DNA of 64,000 bases from Rhodovulum steppense (GTDB taxonomy: Bacteria > Pseudomonadota > Alphaproteobacteria > Rhodobacterales > Rhodobacteraceae), in contig NZ_SLVM01000004.1 in the NCBI RefSeq assembly GCF_004339675.1, positions 62,001 through 126,000 on the forward strand, in the 5' to 3' direction. The position numbers and the translations under genes were made by a program. Each line of letters begins with the position of its first letter. Within the stretch, counting starts at the first letter, position 1. The notes under the pieces are model-generated. The model searched no databases. It saw only the letters and a list, made by a program, of their open reading frames with translations, and was not told where the DNA came from. Below are positions 35,405 through 44,805 of this stretch, in pieces.

Positions 35405-36730
35405 ATGTCCTATGAACTGATCGCCCTTCTGATGTTCGCCTCGATGATGATGATGCTGTTCACGGGCCAGCGCGTGTTTGGCGCGATCGGGGCGGTGGCG
35501 GGGATCGCGGCGCTGGCGCTGTGGGGAACGGGGGGGTCGGTCATCCCGTTCTCGGCGGCGATCAAGCTGATGAACTGGTATCCGCTGCTGACGCTGCCGA
35601 TGTTCATCTTCATGGGCTATGTGCTGTCCGAAAGCCGGATCGCGGACGATCTTTACCGGATGTTCCATGTCTGGATGGGGCCGGTGCCGGGGGGGCTGGC
35701 CATCGGGACCATCGCGCTGATGGTGCTGATATCCGCGATGAACGGGTTGTCGGTGGCGGGCATGGCGATCGGGGCGACCATCGCGCTGCCCGAATTGCTG
35801 AAACGCGGCTATGACAAGAAGATGGTGACCGGCGTGATCCAGGCCGGATCCTCGCTGGGCATCCTTGTGCCGCCCTCGGTGGTGCTGGTGCTTTATGCCA
35901 TGATCGCGCGCCAGCCGGTGGGGCAGCTTTGGCTCGCCGGCATGATCCCCGGCCTGATGATGGCGGCGATGTTCATCATCTATATCTACATCCGCTGCCG
36001 CATGAACCCCGCGCTCGGCCCCGCACTGGCCCCCGAGGAGCGGGCCGAGATCGGTTTCGCCGAGAAGATGCGGCTGTTGCGTGCCGGGCTTCTGCCCGTC
36101 GGCATCTTTGCCGCGATGATGGTGCCCTTCGTCAATGGCTGGACCTCGCTGGTCGAAAGCTCGGCCATCGGCGCCATCGCCGCCTTCCTGGCCGCGCTGG
36201 CCAAGCGCCGGATGACGCATGAGGTTTTCGAGAACTCCGTGCGGCAGACCCTGGCGATTTCCTGCATGTTCATGTGGATCATCCTGGCCGCGATGGCCTT
36301 CGGCGCGGTGTTCGACGGGCTGGGCGCGGTGCGCGCGATCGACAACCTGTTCACCCAGCAACTGCACCTGTCGCCCTGGACGATCCTGATCCTGATGCAG
36401 TTGAGCTTTCTCATCATGGGCACGTTCCTCGACGATACCGCTATGCTGGTGATCGTCGCGCCGCTTTATGTGCCGCTGGTCAAGGCACTGGGCTTCGATC
36501 TGATCTGGTACGGGGTGCTCTACACCATCACCACGCAGATCGCCTACATGACGCCGCCCTTCGGCTATAACCTGTTCCTGATGAAGGCGATGGCGCCCAA
36601 GGAGGTGGGGCTGGGCGACATTTACCGGTCCATCGTGCCCTTTGTCGGGGTGATGCTGCTGGCCTTGGGGATCATCATGGCCTTCCCCGGCATTGCGCTG
36701 TGGCTGCCGCATTATGTCTACGGCCTCTAA
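35405..36730 (+). CDS. TRAP transporter large permease (DctM)
   Basis: A 441-residue permease with about twelve membrane segments and two inverted repeats. Conserved elements include LPMFIFMGYVLSESRIADDLYR, GAGGLAIG-like GPVPGGLAIGTIALMVLISAMNGLS, GSSLGILVPPSVVLVLYA and YMTPPFGYNLFLMK. It drives sodium-dependent uptake of the ligand delivered by the DctP subunit encoded next. The N-terminal SSM motif and length are normal. Confidence 0.95.
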   Translation: MSYELIALLMFASMMMMLFTGQRVFGAIGAVAGIAALALWGTGGSVIPFSAAIKLMNWYPLLTLPMFIFMGYVLSESRIADDLYRMFHVWMGPVPGGLAIGTIALMVLISAMNGLSVAGMAIGATIALPELLKRGYDKKMVTGVIQAGSSLGILVPPSVVLVLYAMIARQPVGQLWLAGMIPGLMMAAMFIIYIYIRCRMNPALGPALAPEERAEIGFAEKMRLLRAGLLPVGIFAAMMVPFVNGWTSLVESSAIGAIAAFLAALAKRRMTHEVFENSVRQTLAISCMFMWIILAAMAFGAVFDGLGAVRAIDNLFTQQLHLSPWTILILMQLSFLIMGTFLDDTAMLVIVAPLYVPLVKALGFDLIWYGVLYTITTQIAYMTPPFGYNLFLMKAMAPKEVGLGDIYRSIVPFVGVMLLALGIIMAFPGIALWLPHYVYGL

Positions 36731-36791
36731 CCAGAGCCCCGCAAAGGGGACGCAAAACCGGGGGATACCCCGCCAACAAGGAGAGAAAGAC

Positions 36792-37826
36792 ATGACCACG
36801 AGACGCAAGTTCCTGACCACCGCGGGCGTCGGTGCCGCGGCAAGCCTGGCCGCGCCCGCCGTCCATGCGCAATCGACGATCCGCTGGCGGATGCAGACCT
36901 ATGCGGGCGGCGCGCTGGCCGAGCATGTGGTCAAGCCCGCCATCGACAGCTTCAACAAGATCGCCGGCGACGAGATGCAGATCGAACTTTACTATGCCGA
37001 TCAGCTTGTGCCCACGGGGGAACTCTTTCGCGCGATGCAGCGCGGCACGATCGACGCGGTGCAATCGGATGATGACTCGATGGCGTCGCCGACCGAGGTG
37101 ACGGTGTTCGGCGGCTATTTCCCCTTCGCCAGCCGCTATTCGCTGGATGTGCCGGTGCTGTTCAACCAGTACGGGCTGAACGAGATCTGGGCCGAGGAAT
37201 ATTCCAAGGTCGGCGTCAAGCACATCTCGGCGGGCGCCTGGGATCCCTGTCATTTCGCGACCAAGGATCCGATCAACAGCCTGGCCGATCTGCGCGGCAA
37301 GCGCGTCTTCACCTTCCCCACGGCTGGCCGGTTCCTCGCGCAGTTCGGCGTCGTCCCCGTGACCCTGCCCTGGGAGGATATCGAGGTCGCGGTGCAGACG
37401 GGCGAGCTTGACGGCATCGCCTGGTCGGGCATCACCGAGGATTACACGGTCGGCTGGGCCGACGTGACCAACTATTTTCTGACCAACAATATCTCGGGCG
37501 CCTGGATCGGCCATTTCTTCGCCAATCAGGATCGCTGGAACGAGGTGCCGGAACGGCTTCAGGAACTGATGAAGGTCTGTTTCGAGCAGTCCCATTACTA
37601 TCGTCAATGGTGGTACTGGGGCGGCGAGGCGGCGCTGCGCGTGCATGGCGACAAGCTGCAACTGACCTCGATCCCCGACGAGGAATGGGATCAGGTCGAG
37701 GCGGCCGCACAGGCGTTCTGGGACGAGATCGCAGCCGAATCCGAGACCAAGGCGAAGGTTGTCGAGATCTTCAAGCGATACAATTCCGACATGCAGAAGG
37801 CCGGGCGGCCCTATCGCTACGGCTGA
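36792..37826 (+). CDS. TRAP transporter substrate-binding protein (DctP)
   Basis: A 344-residue periplasmic binding protein with a twin-arginine signal (TTRRKFLTTAGVGAAASLAA, cleavage after HAQ). LRGKRVFTFPTAGRFLAQFG is the DctP-type ligand segment, DPINSLADLRGKRV the hinge, and AVQTGELDGIAW the conserved aspartate region. The ligand Arg of dicarboxylate-type members appears in GRFL, but sequence alone does not fix the substrate. The cluster suggests an amine, amino alcohol or their N-acyl derivative. It follows dctM by 61 bases and precedes the GS-like ligase. Confidence 0.9.
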   Translation: MTTRRKFLTTAGVGAAASLAAPAVHAQSTIRWRMQTYAGGALAEHVVKPAIDSFNKIAGDEMQIELYYADQLVPTGELFRAMQRGTIDAVQSDDDSMASPTEVTVFGGYFPFASRYSLDVPVLFNQYGLNEIWAEEYSKVGVKHISAGAWDPCHFATKDPINSLADLRGKRVFTFPTAGRFLAQFGVVPVTLPWEDIEVAVQTGELDGIAWSGITEDYTVGWADVTNYFLTNNISGAWIGHFFANQDRWNEVPERLQELMKVCFEQSHYYRQWWYWGGEAALRVHGDKLQLTSIPDEEWDQVEAAAQAFWDEIAAESETKAKVVEIFKRYNSDMQKAGRPYRYG

Positions 37827-37899
37827 ACCCCGCCGCTGACCCGTGGGGCGCCCCGCCCGGGGCGCCCGCTTTCCCCGTGCGCAACCGACAGAGGCCCGA

Positions 37900-39267
37900 A
37901 TGCCCGGCACCCTGACCCTCGACACCCTCGCCATGCTGGTCGATGCGGGCGAGATCGACACCGTCACCCTGGCCCAGATCGACATGCAGGGCCGGTTGAT
38001 GGGCAAACGCTTCCACGCCCGCCATTTCCTGGAGCATGGCGTGCACGAGACCCATTCCTGCAACTATCTGCTGACGGTGGATCAGGAAATGGAGCCGGTG
38101 CCGGGCTTCAAGTCCGCAAGCTGGGAAAAGGGGTATGGCGACTACATGATGAAGCCCGACCTTGCCACGCTGCGACTGGCCCCCTGGGCGCCGGGATCGG
38201 CGCTGGTGATCTGCGACACGCTGGATCATCTGGGCCATCGCGACATTTCCGTCGCCCCCCGCGCGATCCTCAAGGCCCAGATCGACCGGCTGGCCGAACG
38301 CGGCATGGCGGCGATGATGGCGTCAGAACTGGAATTCTACGTCTTCCGCGAAAGCTTCGACCAGGTGCATGACAGCGGCTATCGTGCGCTGACGCCCACC
38401 AGCCCCTATAACGAGGATTACCATCTTCTGACCACCGCCCGCGAGGAAGGGTTGATGCGGGCTGTCAGGAACGGCCTCTACGATTCTGGAATCGCAGTGG
38501 AAAACTCCAAGGGCGAGGCTTGGGCCGGGCAGCACGAGATCAATGTGCGCTATGCCGATGCGCTGACCGCCGCCGACACGCACACGATCACCAAGCATGT
38601 GGTCAAGGAGATTGCGCTGGCCCAGGGCCATGCGGTGACCTTCATGGCGAAATATGCCGATGCGCCGGCGGGGTCGTCCTGCCATGTCCACCAGTCGCTG
38701 TGGTCGCTCGAGGGGGCGCCGCTTTTCCTCGAACCCGACGAGCCCTATGGCATGTCGGCGATGATGCGCGCCTATGTGGCCGGGCTGTTGAAATACGCCA
38801 GTGACTTCACGCTGTTCCTGGCTCCCAACATCAACAGCTACAAGCGTTACGTCGCGGGCACCTTTGCGCCGACCAAGGCGGTCTGGTCGCGCGACAACCG
38901 CACCGCGGGCTACCGGCTGGTGGGCGAGGGCACCAAGGGCGTGCGGATCGAGAACCGGGTCGGCGGGGCGGATCTGAACCCCTATCTCGCCTATGCGGTG
39001 CAGATCGCGGCCGGTCTTGCAGGCATCGACGAGGGGCTGGAGCTTGAACACGAGTTCCGGGGCGACGCCTACACCACCGAGGGCGTGCGCGAGATCCCCA
39101 GGACGCTGCGGGATGCCCTTGCGGCCGCCGACGAATCCGCCATGCTCCGCGCGGCTCTGGGCGACGAGGTGGTGGACCACTACGTCCACGCCGCCCGCTG
39201 GGAGCAGACGCAATACGACCGCCGCGTGACCGACTGGGAACTGCGCCGCGGTTTCGAAAGGGCCTGA
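37900..39267 (+). CDS. Glutamine synthetase family ligase (gamma-glutamyl amine ligase-like)
   Basis: A 455-residue member of the GS family (PuuA/IpuC side). It has the metal and ATP residues in MMASELEFYVFRE, GQHEINVRYADAL, GSSCHVHQSLW and GTKGVRIENRVGGADLNPY, plus RYVAGTFAPTKAVWSRDNR. Length and motifs fit gamma-glutamylpolyamine or gamma-glutamylamide synthetases rather than primary GlnA, whose NH3-site residues and length differ. It would couple Glu and an amine with ATP. The start at 37900 follows the family N-terminus; it is followed four bases later by an aldehyde dehydrogenase. No amine is identified. Confidence 0.85.
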   Translation: MPGTLTLDTLAMLVDAGEIDTVTLAQIDMQGRLMGKRFHARHFLEHGVHETHSCNYLLTVDQEMEPVPGFKSASWEKGYGDYMMKPDLATLRLAPWAPGSALVICDTLDHLGHRDISVAPRAILKAQIDRLAERGMAAMMASELEFYVFRESFDQVHDSGYRALTPTSPYNEDYHLLTTAREEGLMRAVRNGLYDSGIAVENSKGEAWAGQHEINVRYADALTAADTHTITKHVVKEIALAQGHAVTFMAKYADAPAGSSCHVHQSLWSLEGAPLFLEPDEPYGMSAMMRAYVAGLLKYASDFTLFLAPNINSYKRYVAGTFAPTKAVWSRDNRTAGYRLVGEGTKGVRIENRVGGADLNPYLAYAVQIAAGLAGIDEGLELEHEFRGDAYTTEGVREIPRTLRDALAAADESAMLRAALGDEVVDHYVHAARWEQTQYDRRVTDWELRRGFERA

Positions 39268-39271
39268 CCCC

Positions 39272-40651
39272 ATGACCGAGACGTTGAAATGCCTCTCTCC
39301 CGTCGACGGGAGCGTCTATGCCGAACGTGCGCTGATGCCGCTGGACGAGGCGCGCGCCGCCGTCGCCCGCGCCCGCGCCGCGCAACCGGCCTGGGCCGCG
39401 CGGCCCATCGCCGAACGCGCCGAGATCGTGCGCCGCGCCGTCGCGCTGATCGGCGAGGCGAATGACGAGATCGTGCCGGAACTGGCCTGGCAGATGGGCC
39501 GCCCGGTGCGCTATGGCGGTGAGTTCCGCGGTTTTCAGGAACGCGCGCACTACATGGCCGACATCTCCGCCGACGCGCTGGCCGATCTCCGGATCGAGGA
39601 CAGCGCGGCGTTTTCCCGCTATATCCGGCGCGTGCCGCATGGCCTCGTGCTGGTGGTCGCGCCCTGGAACTACCCCTACATGACCGCGATCAACACCATC
39701 GCGCCCGCGCTGATCGCGGGCAATGCGGTGATGCTGAAGCACGCCAGCCAGACGCCGCTGGTGGGCGAACGGATCATCTGCGCGCTGCGCGACGCGGGCG
39801 TGCCCGGCGACGTGGCGCAGAACGTCTTCCTGTCCCACGACACGACGTCCGCGCTGATCGGCGCGGGCGCTTTCCAGTTCGTCAACTTCACCGGCTCGGT
39901 CGGCGGCGGCAAGGCGATCGAGCGCGCCGCGGCGGGCACCTTCACGGGCCTCGGGCTGGAGCTTGGCGGCAAGGACCCGGGCTATGTCATGGAGGATGCC
40001 GATCTGGACGCCGCCGCCGACGGGCTGATGGACGGGGCGATGTTCAACTCGGGCCAGTGCTGCTGCGGGATCGAGCGGATCTATGTCCACGAGTCGGTCT
40101 ATGAGCCGTTCCTGGAAAAATGCGTCGAGATCGTGTCCAAGGCCCGGCTGGGCAACCCGCTCGACCCCGAGACGACGATGGGGCCGATGGCGCAGGTCCG
40201 CTTCGCCGATCTGGTCCGGGCCCAGACCGACGAGGCCGTGGCTGCCGGGGCGAAACCGCTGATCGACCGGGCGCTGTTCCCGACCGATGGCGGCGCCTAC
40301 CTGATGCCGCAGATCCTGGTGGACGTGGACCATTCCATGCGCGTCATGCGCGAGGAGAGCTTTGGCCCCGTGGTCGGCATCATGCGCGTGAAGGGTGATG
40401 CGGAAGCCATTGCGATGATGAACGATTCCGAGTTCGGCCTGACAGCCTCGCTCTGGACCCGCGACGCGGATCGCGCGGCCCGCGTGGGCGACGCGATCGA
40501 GACCGGCACGGTGTTCATGAACCGCTGCGACTACCTCGACCCGGCGCTCTGCTGGACCGGCTGCAAGAACACCGGCCGCGGCGCGGGGCTGTCGGTGCTG
40601 GGCTACCACGCGCTGACCCGTCCGAAATCCTACCACCTCAAGAAAGCCTGA
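39272..40651 (+). CDS. NAD(P)-dependent aldehyde dehydrogenase
   Basis: A 459-residue ALDH. The cofactor segment is LVVAPWNYPYMTAINTIAPALIAG, the catalytic Glu is in GLELGGKDPGYV, and the nucleophile Cys is in FNSGQCCCGIERIYVHE. The C-terminal signature AVFMNRCDYLDP-type MNRCDYLDPALCWTG is present. It belongs to the group of betaine-aldehyde, gamma-aminobutyraldehyde and similar enzymes. It is translated directly after the ligase and just before the iron alcohol dehydrogenase, so it probably oxidises the aldehyde that enzyme makes. Confidence 0.92.
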   Translation: MTETLKCLSPVDGSVYAERALMPLDEARAAVARARAAQPAWAARPIAERAEIVRRAVALIGEANDEIVPELAWQMGRPVRYGGEFRGFQERAHYMADISADALADLRIEDSAAFSRYIRRVPHGLVLVVAPWNYPYMTAINTIAPALIAGNAVMLKHASQTPLVGERIICALRDAGVPGDVAQNVFLSHDTTSALIGAGAFQFVNFTGSVGGGKAIERAAAGTFTGLGLELGGKDPGYVMEDADLDAAADGLMDGAMFNSGQCCCGIERIYVHESVYEPFLEKCVEIVSKARLGNPLDPETTMGPMAQVRFADLVRAQTDEAVAAGAKPLIDRALFPTDGGAYLMPQILVDVDHSMRVMREESFGPVVGIMRVKGDAEAIAMMNDSEFGLTASLWTRDADRAARVGDAIETGTVFMNRCDYLDPALCWTGCKNTGRGAGLSVLGYHALTRPKSYHLKKA

Positions 40652-40654
40652 CCC

Positions 40655-41800
40655 ATGAGCCTGACCGCCAACTGGTCCTACCCCACCGCAATCCGTTTTG
40701 GCGCGGGGCGCCTGAAGGAATTGCCCGATGCCTGCGCCGCTGCGGGCATGAAGCGGCCGCTTCTGGTCACCGACCGGGGGCTGGCCGCGCTGCCGATCAC
40801 GGGGCAGGCGCTGGACATTCTGGACGCGGCGGGGCTAGGCCGCGGGATCTTTGCCGAGGTGGACCCGAACCCGAACGAGAGGAACCTGGATGCCGGGCTG
40901 GCCGCCTATCGCGCTGGCGGCCATGATGGGGTGGTGGCCTTCGGCGGCGGATCGGGGTTGGACCTGGGGAAATGCGTGGCCTTCATGGCCGGGCAGACGC
41001 GTCCCGTGTGGGAGTTCGAGGATGTGGGCGACTGGTGGACCCGTGCCGATCCGGCAGGCATCGCGCCCATCGTGGCGGTGCCGACGACCGCCGGGACGGG
41101 CTCCGAAGTGGGGCGGGCGGGCGTGCTGACCAACAGCTTGACGCATGAGAAGAAGATCATCTTCCATCCCAAGATGCTGCCCGCCGTCACGATCTGCGAC
41201 CCGGAACTGACCGTCGGCATGCCGCGCGCGATCACCGCCGGGACGGGGATGGATGCCTTTGCCCATTGCCTCGAGGCCTATTGCTCGCCCTTCTTTCATC
41301 CGATGAGCCAGGGCATCGCACTGGAAGGGATGCGGCTGGTCAAGGAGTATCTTCCGCGCGCCTGTCGCGACGGCACGGACCTTGAGGCCCGCGCGCAGAT
41401 GATGGCGGCTGCCGCCATGGGGGCGGTGGCGTTCCAGAAGGGGCTGGGCGCCATCCATGCGCTGTCCCACCCGATCGGGGCGCATTACGGCACGCATCAC
41501 GGCACGACGAATGCGGTGGTGATGCAGCCCGTCCTGCGCTTCAACCGCCCGGCGGTCGAGGAAAGGCTTGGTCTTGCGGCGGCCTATCTGGGCATTCCGG
41601 GGGGCTTTGAGGGGTTCCACGACTTCGTCGGCGCGCTGAATGCCGAGCTTGGCATTCCAGTGAACCTGACCGCGCTGGGGGTCACGGATCCGGATCTCGA
41701 CGTGCTGGTGGCCTCGGCGCTGGCCGATCCGTCGGTGGGTGGCAACCCGGTCGAGATGAACGCGGCCAACACGCGCGCGCTGTTCGAAGCCTGTCTCTGA
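40655..41800 (+). CDS. Iron-containing alcohol dehydrogenase
   Basis: A 381-residue group III dehydrogenase. The coenzyme loop is FGGGSGLDLGKCVAFMA, the metal ligands appear in GTGMDAFAHCLEAYCSPFFHPMSQG and AIHALSHPIGAHYGTHHGTTNA (Asp and three His), and PTTAGTGSEVGRAGVLTNS is the phosphate loop. It follows the ALDH by three bases. In the proposed pathway it would oxidise a gamma-glutamylated amino alcohol to the aldehyde. It could instead reduce an aldehyde; direction is not visible. Confidence 0.92.
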   Translation: MSLTANWSYPTAIRFGAGRLKELPDACAAAGMKRPLLVTDRGLAALPITGQALDILDAAGLGRGIFAEVDPNPNERNLDAGLAAYRAGGHDGVVAFGGGSGLDLGKCVAFMAGQTRPVWEFEDVGDWWTRADPAGIAPIVAVPTTAGTGSEVGRAGVLTNSLTHEKKIIFHPKMLPAVTICDPELTVGMPRAITAGTGMDAFAHCLEAYCSPFFHPMSQGIALEGMRLVKEYLPRACRDGTDLEARAQMMAAAAMGAVAFQKGLGAIHALSHPIGAHYGTHHGTTNAVVMQPVLRFNRPAVEERLGLAAAYLGIPGGFEGFHDFVGALNAELGIPVNLTALGVTDPDLDVLVASALADPSVGGNPVEMNAANTRALFEACL

Positions 41801-41859
41801 GCGGGCAGGCGGGCGTGCAGGGAGGCCGCCCGCACCCTGCGGCGCGCCGGGGGGGCGGT

Positions 41860-42831
41860 TCAGGGAAGCAAGACGCTCGCGCCGGTGGTCTGCCGCGCCT
41901 CCAGCGCGTGGTGCGCCGTGGCGGTGTCGGCCAGCGGCCAGGTCTGGCCGATCTGCGGGGTCAGCGTGCCGCCTGCGATGGCGGCGAAAAGATCGGCGGC
42001 GCGGCGGCGCAGCTCCTGCGGATCGGCGATGAAATCGAACAGCACGGGGCGCGTGGCCGACAGGCTGCCCCTGGCAAGATCCGACAGACGAAACTCGTCG
42101 AGGGTGCCTGAGGACTGGCCGAAACTGACGAACATGCCGCGTTTCTTCAGGCAGGCTAGAGAGCCGCGCCAGGTGTCGCGCCCGACGCTGTCATAGACAG
42201 CATCGACCCCCGCACCATCGGTGGCCGCCATCACCGCCGGGACGAAATCGCCGACGCTGTAGTCGATCACCGTCTCATAGCCATGGTCATGCGCCATCGC
42301 CACCTTGTCCGGCCCGCCCGCCGTGCCGATGGCGCGCACGCCCTTTGCGGCCAGCCACTGGCCAAGCAGCAGCCCCACGCCCCCCGCCGCGGCATGGACC
42401 AGAACGCTCTGGCCTTCGCGCACCGCAAAGCTGTCATGGATCAGGTAATGCGCCGTCAGCCCCTTGAGCATCACGCTGGCCGCGATCTCGTCGGGGATTG
42501 CGTCGGGCAGCCGCACCAGCCGGTCGGCTGGCATGGCCCGCGCCGTGCAGCAGGCGCCGTTCGGCGTGGTATAGGCCACCCGGTCGCCGATTGCGAAGCC
42601 CGTGACGCCCGGCCCCAGCGCCTCGATCACGCCTGCGGCCTCGCCGCCGGGGATCAGGATGTCGCCGGGCCAGGGGTAAAGGCCCGAGCGGAAATAGGTG
42701 TCGATGAAATTCAGCCCGACAGCCCGGTGCCGGACCAGGACCTCGCCCTCCTCGGGGGCGTGCATCGGCCAGTCCACCCAGTCCAGCACCTCGGGGCCGC
42801 CCGGCTCGCGCGCGATGATCGCCTTTTCCAT
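41860..42831 (-). CDS. NADPH:quinone oxidoreductase (zinc-less MDR, QOR type)
   Basis: A 323-residue medium-chain reductase without zinc ligands. The substrate-domain start MEKAIIAREPGGPEVLDWVD is QOR-like, NFIDTYFRSGLYPWP is the family signature, and the Rossmann motif is VHAAAGGVGLLLGQWLAAKG. Such enzymes reduce quinones or enones with NADPH and often act in detoxification. It is the last gene of a three-gene run on the minus strand, three bases after the AhpD-like gene. Confidence 0.9.
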   Translation of the reverse strand: MEKAIIAREPGGPEVLDWVDWPMHAPEEGEVLVRHRAVGLNFIDTYFRSGLYPWPGDILIPGGEAAGVIEALGPGVTGFAIGDRVAYTTPNGACCTARAMPADRLVRLPDAIPDEIAASVMLKGLTAHYLIHDSFAVREGQSVLVHAAAGGVGLLLGQWLAAKGVRAIGTAGGPDKVAMAHDHGYETVIDYSVGDFVPAVMAATDGAGVDAVYDSVGRDTWRGSLACLKKRGMFVSFGQSSGTLDEFRLSDLARGSLSATRPVLFDFIADPQELRRRAADLFAAIAGGTLTPQIGQTWPLADTATAHHALEARQTTGASVLLP

Positions 42832-42834
42832 GGG

Positions 42835-43239
42835 TTACGCCTTGAATTCCGGGTCAACGGGAACCTGAAGCGCCGTGACCAGCGCGTTGGTCTGCGCGGC
42901 AAGGCCGACGATGGCCAGCAATTCGCCAAGCATCTCGTCGGTCATGCCCTTGGCCCGCGCGCCCGCCGTGTGGGAATGCACGCAATATTCGCAGCCATTC
43001 GCGATCGAGACCGCCATGTAGATCATCTCGCGCGTGACCGGGTCAAGCGCGCCGGGCCGCGTCATCACCTGTTTCACCTGCGCCCAGGTCGATTCCAGAA
43101 CCGCGGGCTGGTTCGCAAGCGCGCGCCAGACATTGTTCACGAAATCGGTCTTGCGGGTGGCGCGGATGTCGTCGAACACCGCCTTGACGTGCGCGTCCGC
43201 CTCGGCCTCGGCGTCGCTCCATATCCTGACCGTGGCCAT
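42835..43239 (-). CDS. Carboxymuconolactone decarboxylase / AhpD-like protein
   Basis: A 134-residue all-helical protein. The redox site is ANGCEYCVHSHTAGARAKGM with the CxxC-x2-H layout of AhpD, so a peroxidase-partner or peroxidatic role is likely rather than decarboxylation. AGGAGGGCCC precedes the start at 43239. It lies between the cyclase and the quinone reductase in one operon. Confidence 0.85.
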   Translation of the reverse strand: MATVRIWSDAEAEADAHVKAVFDDIRATRKTDFVNNVWRALANQPAVLESTWAQVKQVMTRPGALDPVTREMIYMAVSIANGCEYCVHSHTAGARAKGMTDEMLGELLAIVGLAAQTNALVTALQVPVDPEFKA

Positions 43240-43271
43240 GGGCCCTCCTTCGTTGCGGATGGTGCGCCGGA

Positions 43272-44093
43272 TCAGACCAGCGCAAAGATGCGGGCGGGCC
43301 CGCCGGTGCCGCCGCGATGCTTGGGCGCGCCGATCACCAGCGTCGCCCCCGCGGCGGGCACCTTGTCCAGATTGGCCAGGCATTCGATGCCGAAGCGTCC
43401 CGCGGGCAGCCAGGCGTAATGGGTGGCGAAATCGGCCGACGGCCCATGATCCAGCGAAAGCGTGTCCACCCCGATCGAGCCCGCGCGGGTTTCCTCCAGA
43501 AGCATCTGCGCGGCCTCGACATGGAAGCCCGGGTAATGCTGCTTGCCCTCGGCATCGGCGCCACGGAATTTCGGCCCGTCGACATGGGCGGCCCAGCCCG
43601 AATGCATCGCCACGCAGGCATTGTCGGGGATCTCGCCATGCGCGGCGATCCAGGCACGGATGTCATCGGGCGTGACCTGGGCATCGGCATCCCCGGCCGC
43701 ACGCGCCGCGATGTCGATCACGCAAAGAGGTGCGACCAGGCTACCCACCGCGATCTCGTTCACCGCCGCGCCATCGGCCGAGAAATGCAGGGGCGCGTCG
43801 ATATGGGTGCCGGTATGCTCGTTCACCCGGAATTCCGACAGGTTGAAGCCATGTTCGGCAAAGGTGAACTTCTGCTCGGGGAAGAACTGCTGTTCGCCGA
43901 AATAGGTGGCAAAGCCCTCGTGCAGTTCATGGGTCATGTCGGTGACGCCGCCATGACCCTGCGCCAGCGCCGCGGGGGCCGAAGCCGTCACACCGGCGGC
44001 GGCCGCCACGCCAGCCCCGGCCGCCGCCCGGAAAAAGCCGCGCCGCGACAGCATCCGGTCCTTGATGCGGTTCATCACGCAGACATCGCACAT
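43272..44093 (-). CDS. Cyclase family protein (kynurenine-formamidase-like), Tat-exported
   Basis: A 273-residue protein. After an unusual MCDVCVMNRIKDRM head comes a twin-arginine signal LSRRGFFRAAAGAGVAAAAG with cleavage after ALAQ. The cyclase motif is EHTGTHIDAPLHF (HxGTHxDxPxHF, zinc ligands), and GFHVEAAQMLLEE and LDHGPSADFATHY follow. Such enzymes hydrolyse amides or lactones; an exported form points to a periplasmic substrate. GGGAGAGAAACG precedes the start at 44093. First gene of the three-gene unit ending with the quinone reductase. Confidence 0.8.
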   Translation of the reverse strand: MCDVCVMNRIKDRMLSRRGFFRAAAGAGVAAAAGVTASAPAALAQGHGGVTDMTHELHEGFATYFGEQQFFPEQKFTFAEHGFNLSEFRVNEHTGTHIDAPLHFSADGAAVNEIAVGSLVAPLCVIDIAARAAGDADAQVTPDDIRAWIAAHGEIPDNACVAMHSGWAAHVDGPKFRGADAEGKQHYPGFHVEAAQMLLEETRAGSIGVDTLSLDHGPSADFATHYAWLPAGRFGIECLANLDKVPAAGATLVIGAPKHRGGTGGPARIFALV

Positions 44094-44260
44094 CGTTTCT
44101 CTCCCTGTTGGCCGGGGCCGGTCTTCTGCCGACCGCAGCCAAAGCCTAACCGGCCGCGCGGCGCTGTCAATTCGCGCCTTGGGGCCGCGGGCGGCGCGCG
44201 CGTTTTTGGGGCTGTCGCTTGGCCCCATCGCATGGAAAGATGCGCCCCGAGGAGATTCCG

Positions 44261-44698
44261 ATGGGCAAGACGATCCACATCCTGAACGGGCCGAACCTGA
44301 ACCTGCTTGGACAGCGTCAGCCCGAGATTTACGGCCATGACACGCTGGCCGATATCGAGGTGGCCTGCGCCGCGGTCGCGGCCGAGCAGGGGCATGCTGT
44401 GCGGCTGTTCCAGTCCAACCACGAGGGCGAAATCGTAGATCAGATCCACGCGGCACGCCGGGACGCGGCGGCCATCGTCATCAACCCCGCCGCCTACAGC
44501 CACACATCGGTCGCGATTCTCGACGCGCTGAACAGCTTTGACGGGCCGGTGATCGAGGTTCACATCTCGAACATCCACAAGCGCGAAAGCTTTCGCCACC
44601 ACTCCTATGTCTCGCTCCGGGCCGACGGGGTGATCGCGGGTTGCGGGGTCGAGGGCTACGCCCTTGCCGTGCAGCGCATCTGTTCGCTGCTGGGATAG
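44261..44698 (+). CDS. aroQ: 3-dehydroquinate dehydratase, type II
   Basis: A 145-residue shikimate-pathway enzyme. [19 protein letters not shown] is the family start with the active-site Arg/Tyr, [17 protein letters not shown] the Asn/His centre, [20 protein letters not shown] the flexible loop and His, and [16 protein letters not shown] the end. CGAGGAGATT precedes the ATG at 44261. It marks the left border of the 44.7-58 kb island. Confidence 0.96.
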   Translation: MGKTIHILNGPNLNLLGQRQPEIYGHDTLADIEVACAAVAAEQGHAVRLFQSNHEGEIVDQIHAARRDAAAIVINPAAYSHTSVAILDALNSFDGPVIEVHISNIHKRESFRHHSYVSLRADGVIAGCGVEGYALAVQRICSLLG

Positions 44699-44805
44699 CT
44701 GTGAGTTCTCATGATTTTGTTCACCCTTGAGAGGGGTGAGAGCCCGTTGAGGGTGGAGCGTGGTCTGGATCTGTTGAGCCAGTCAAGCCAGCGTGGCAGG
44801 TCGGC

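Noticed and set aside
41800-41860. A terminator between the convergent iron-ADH and quinone reductase genes.
   Set aside because: Only a weak seven-base GCGGGCG/CGCCCGC pairing with a long loop and no T-run, so not called.
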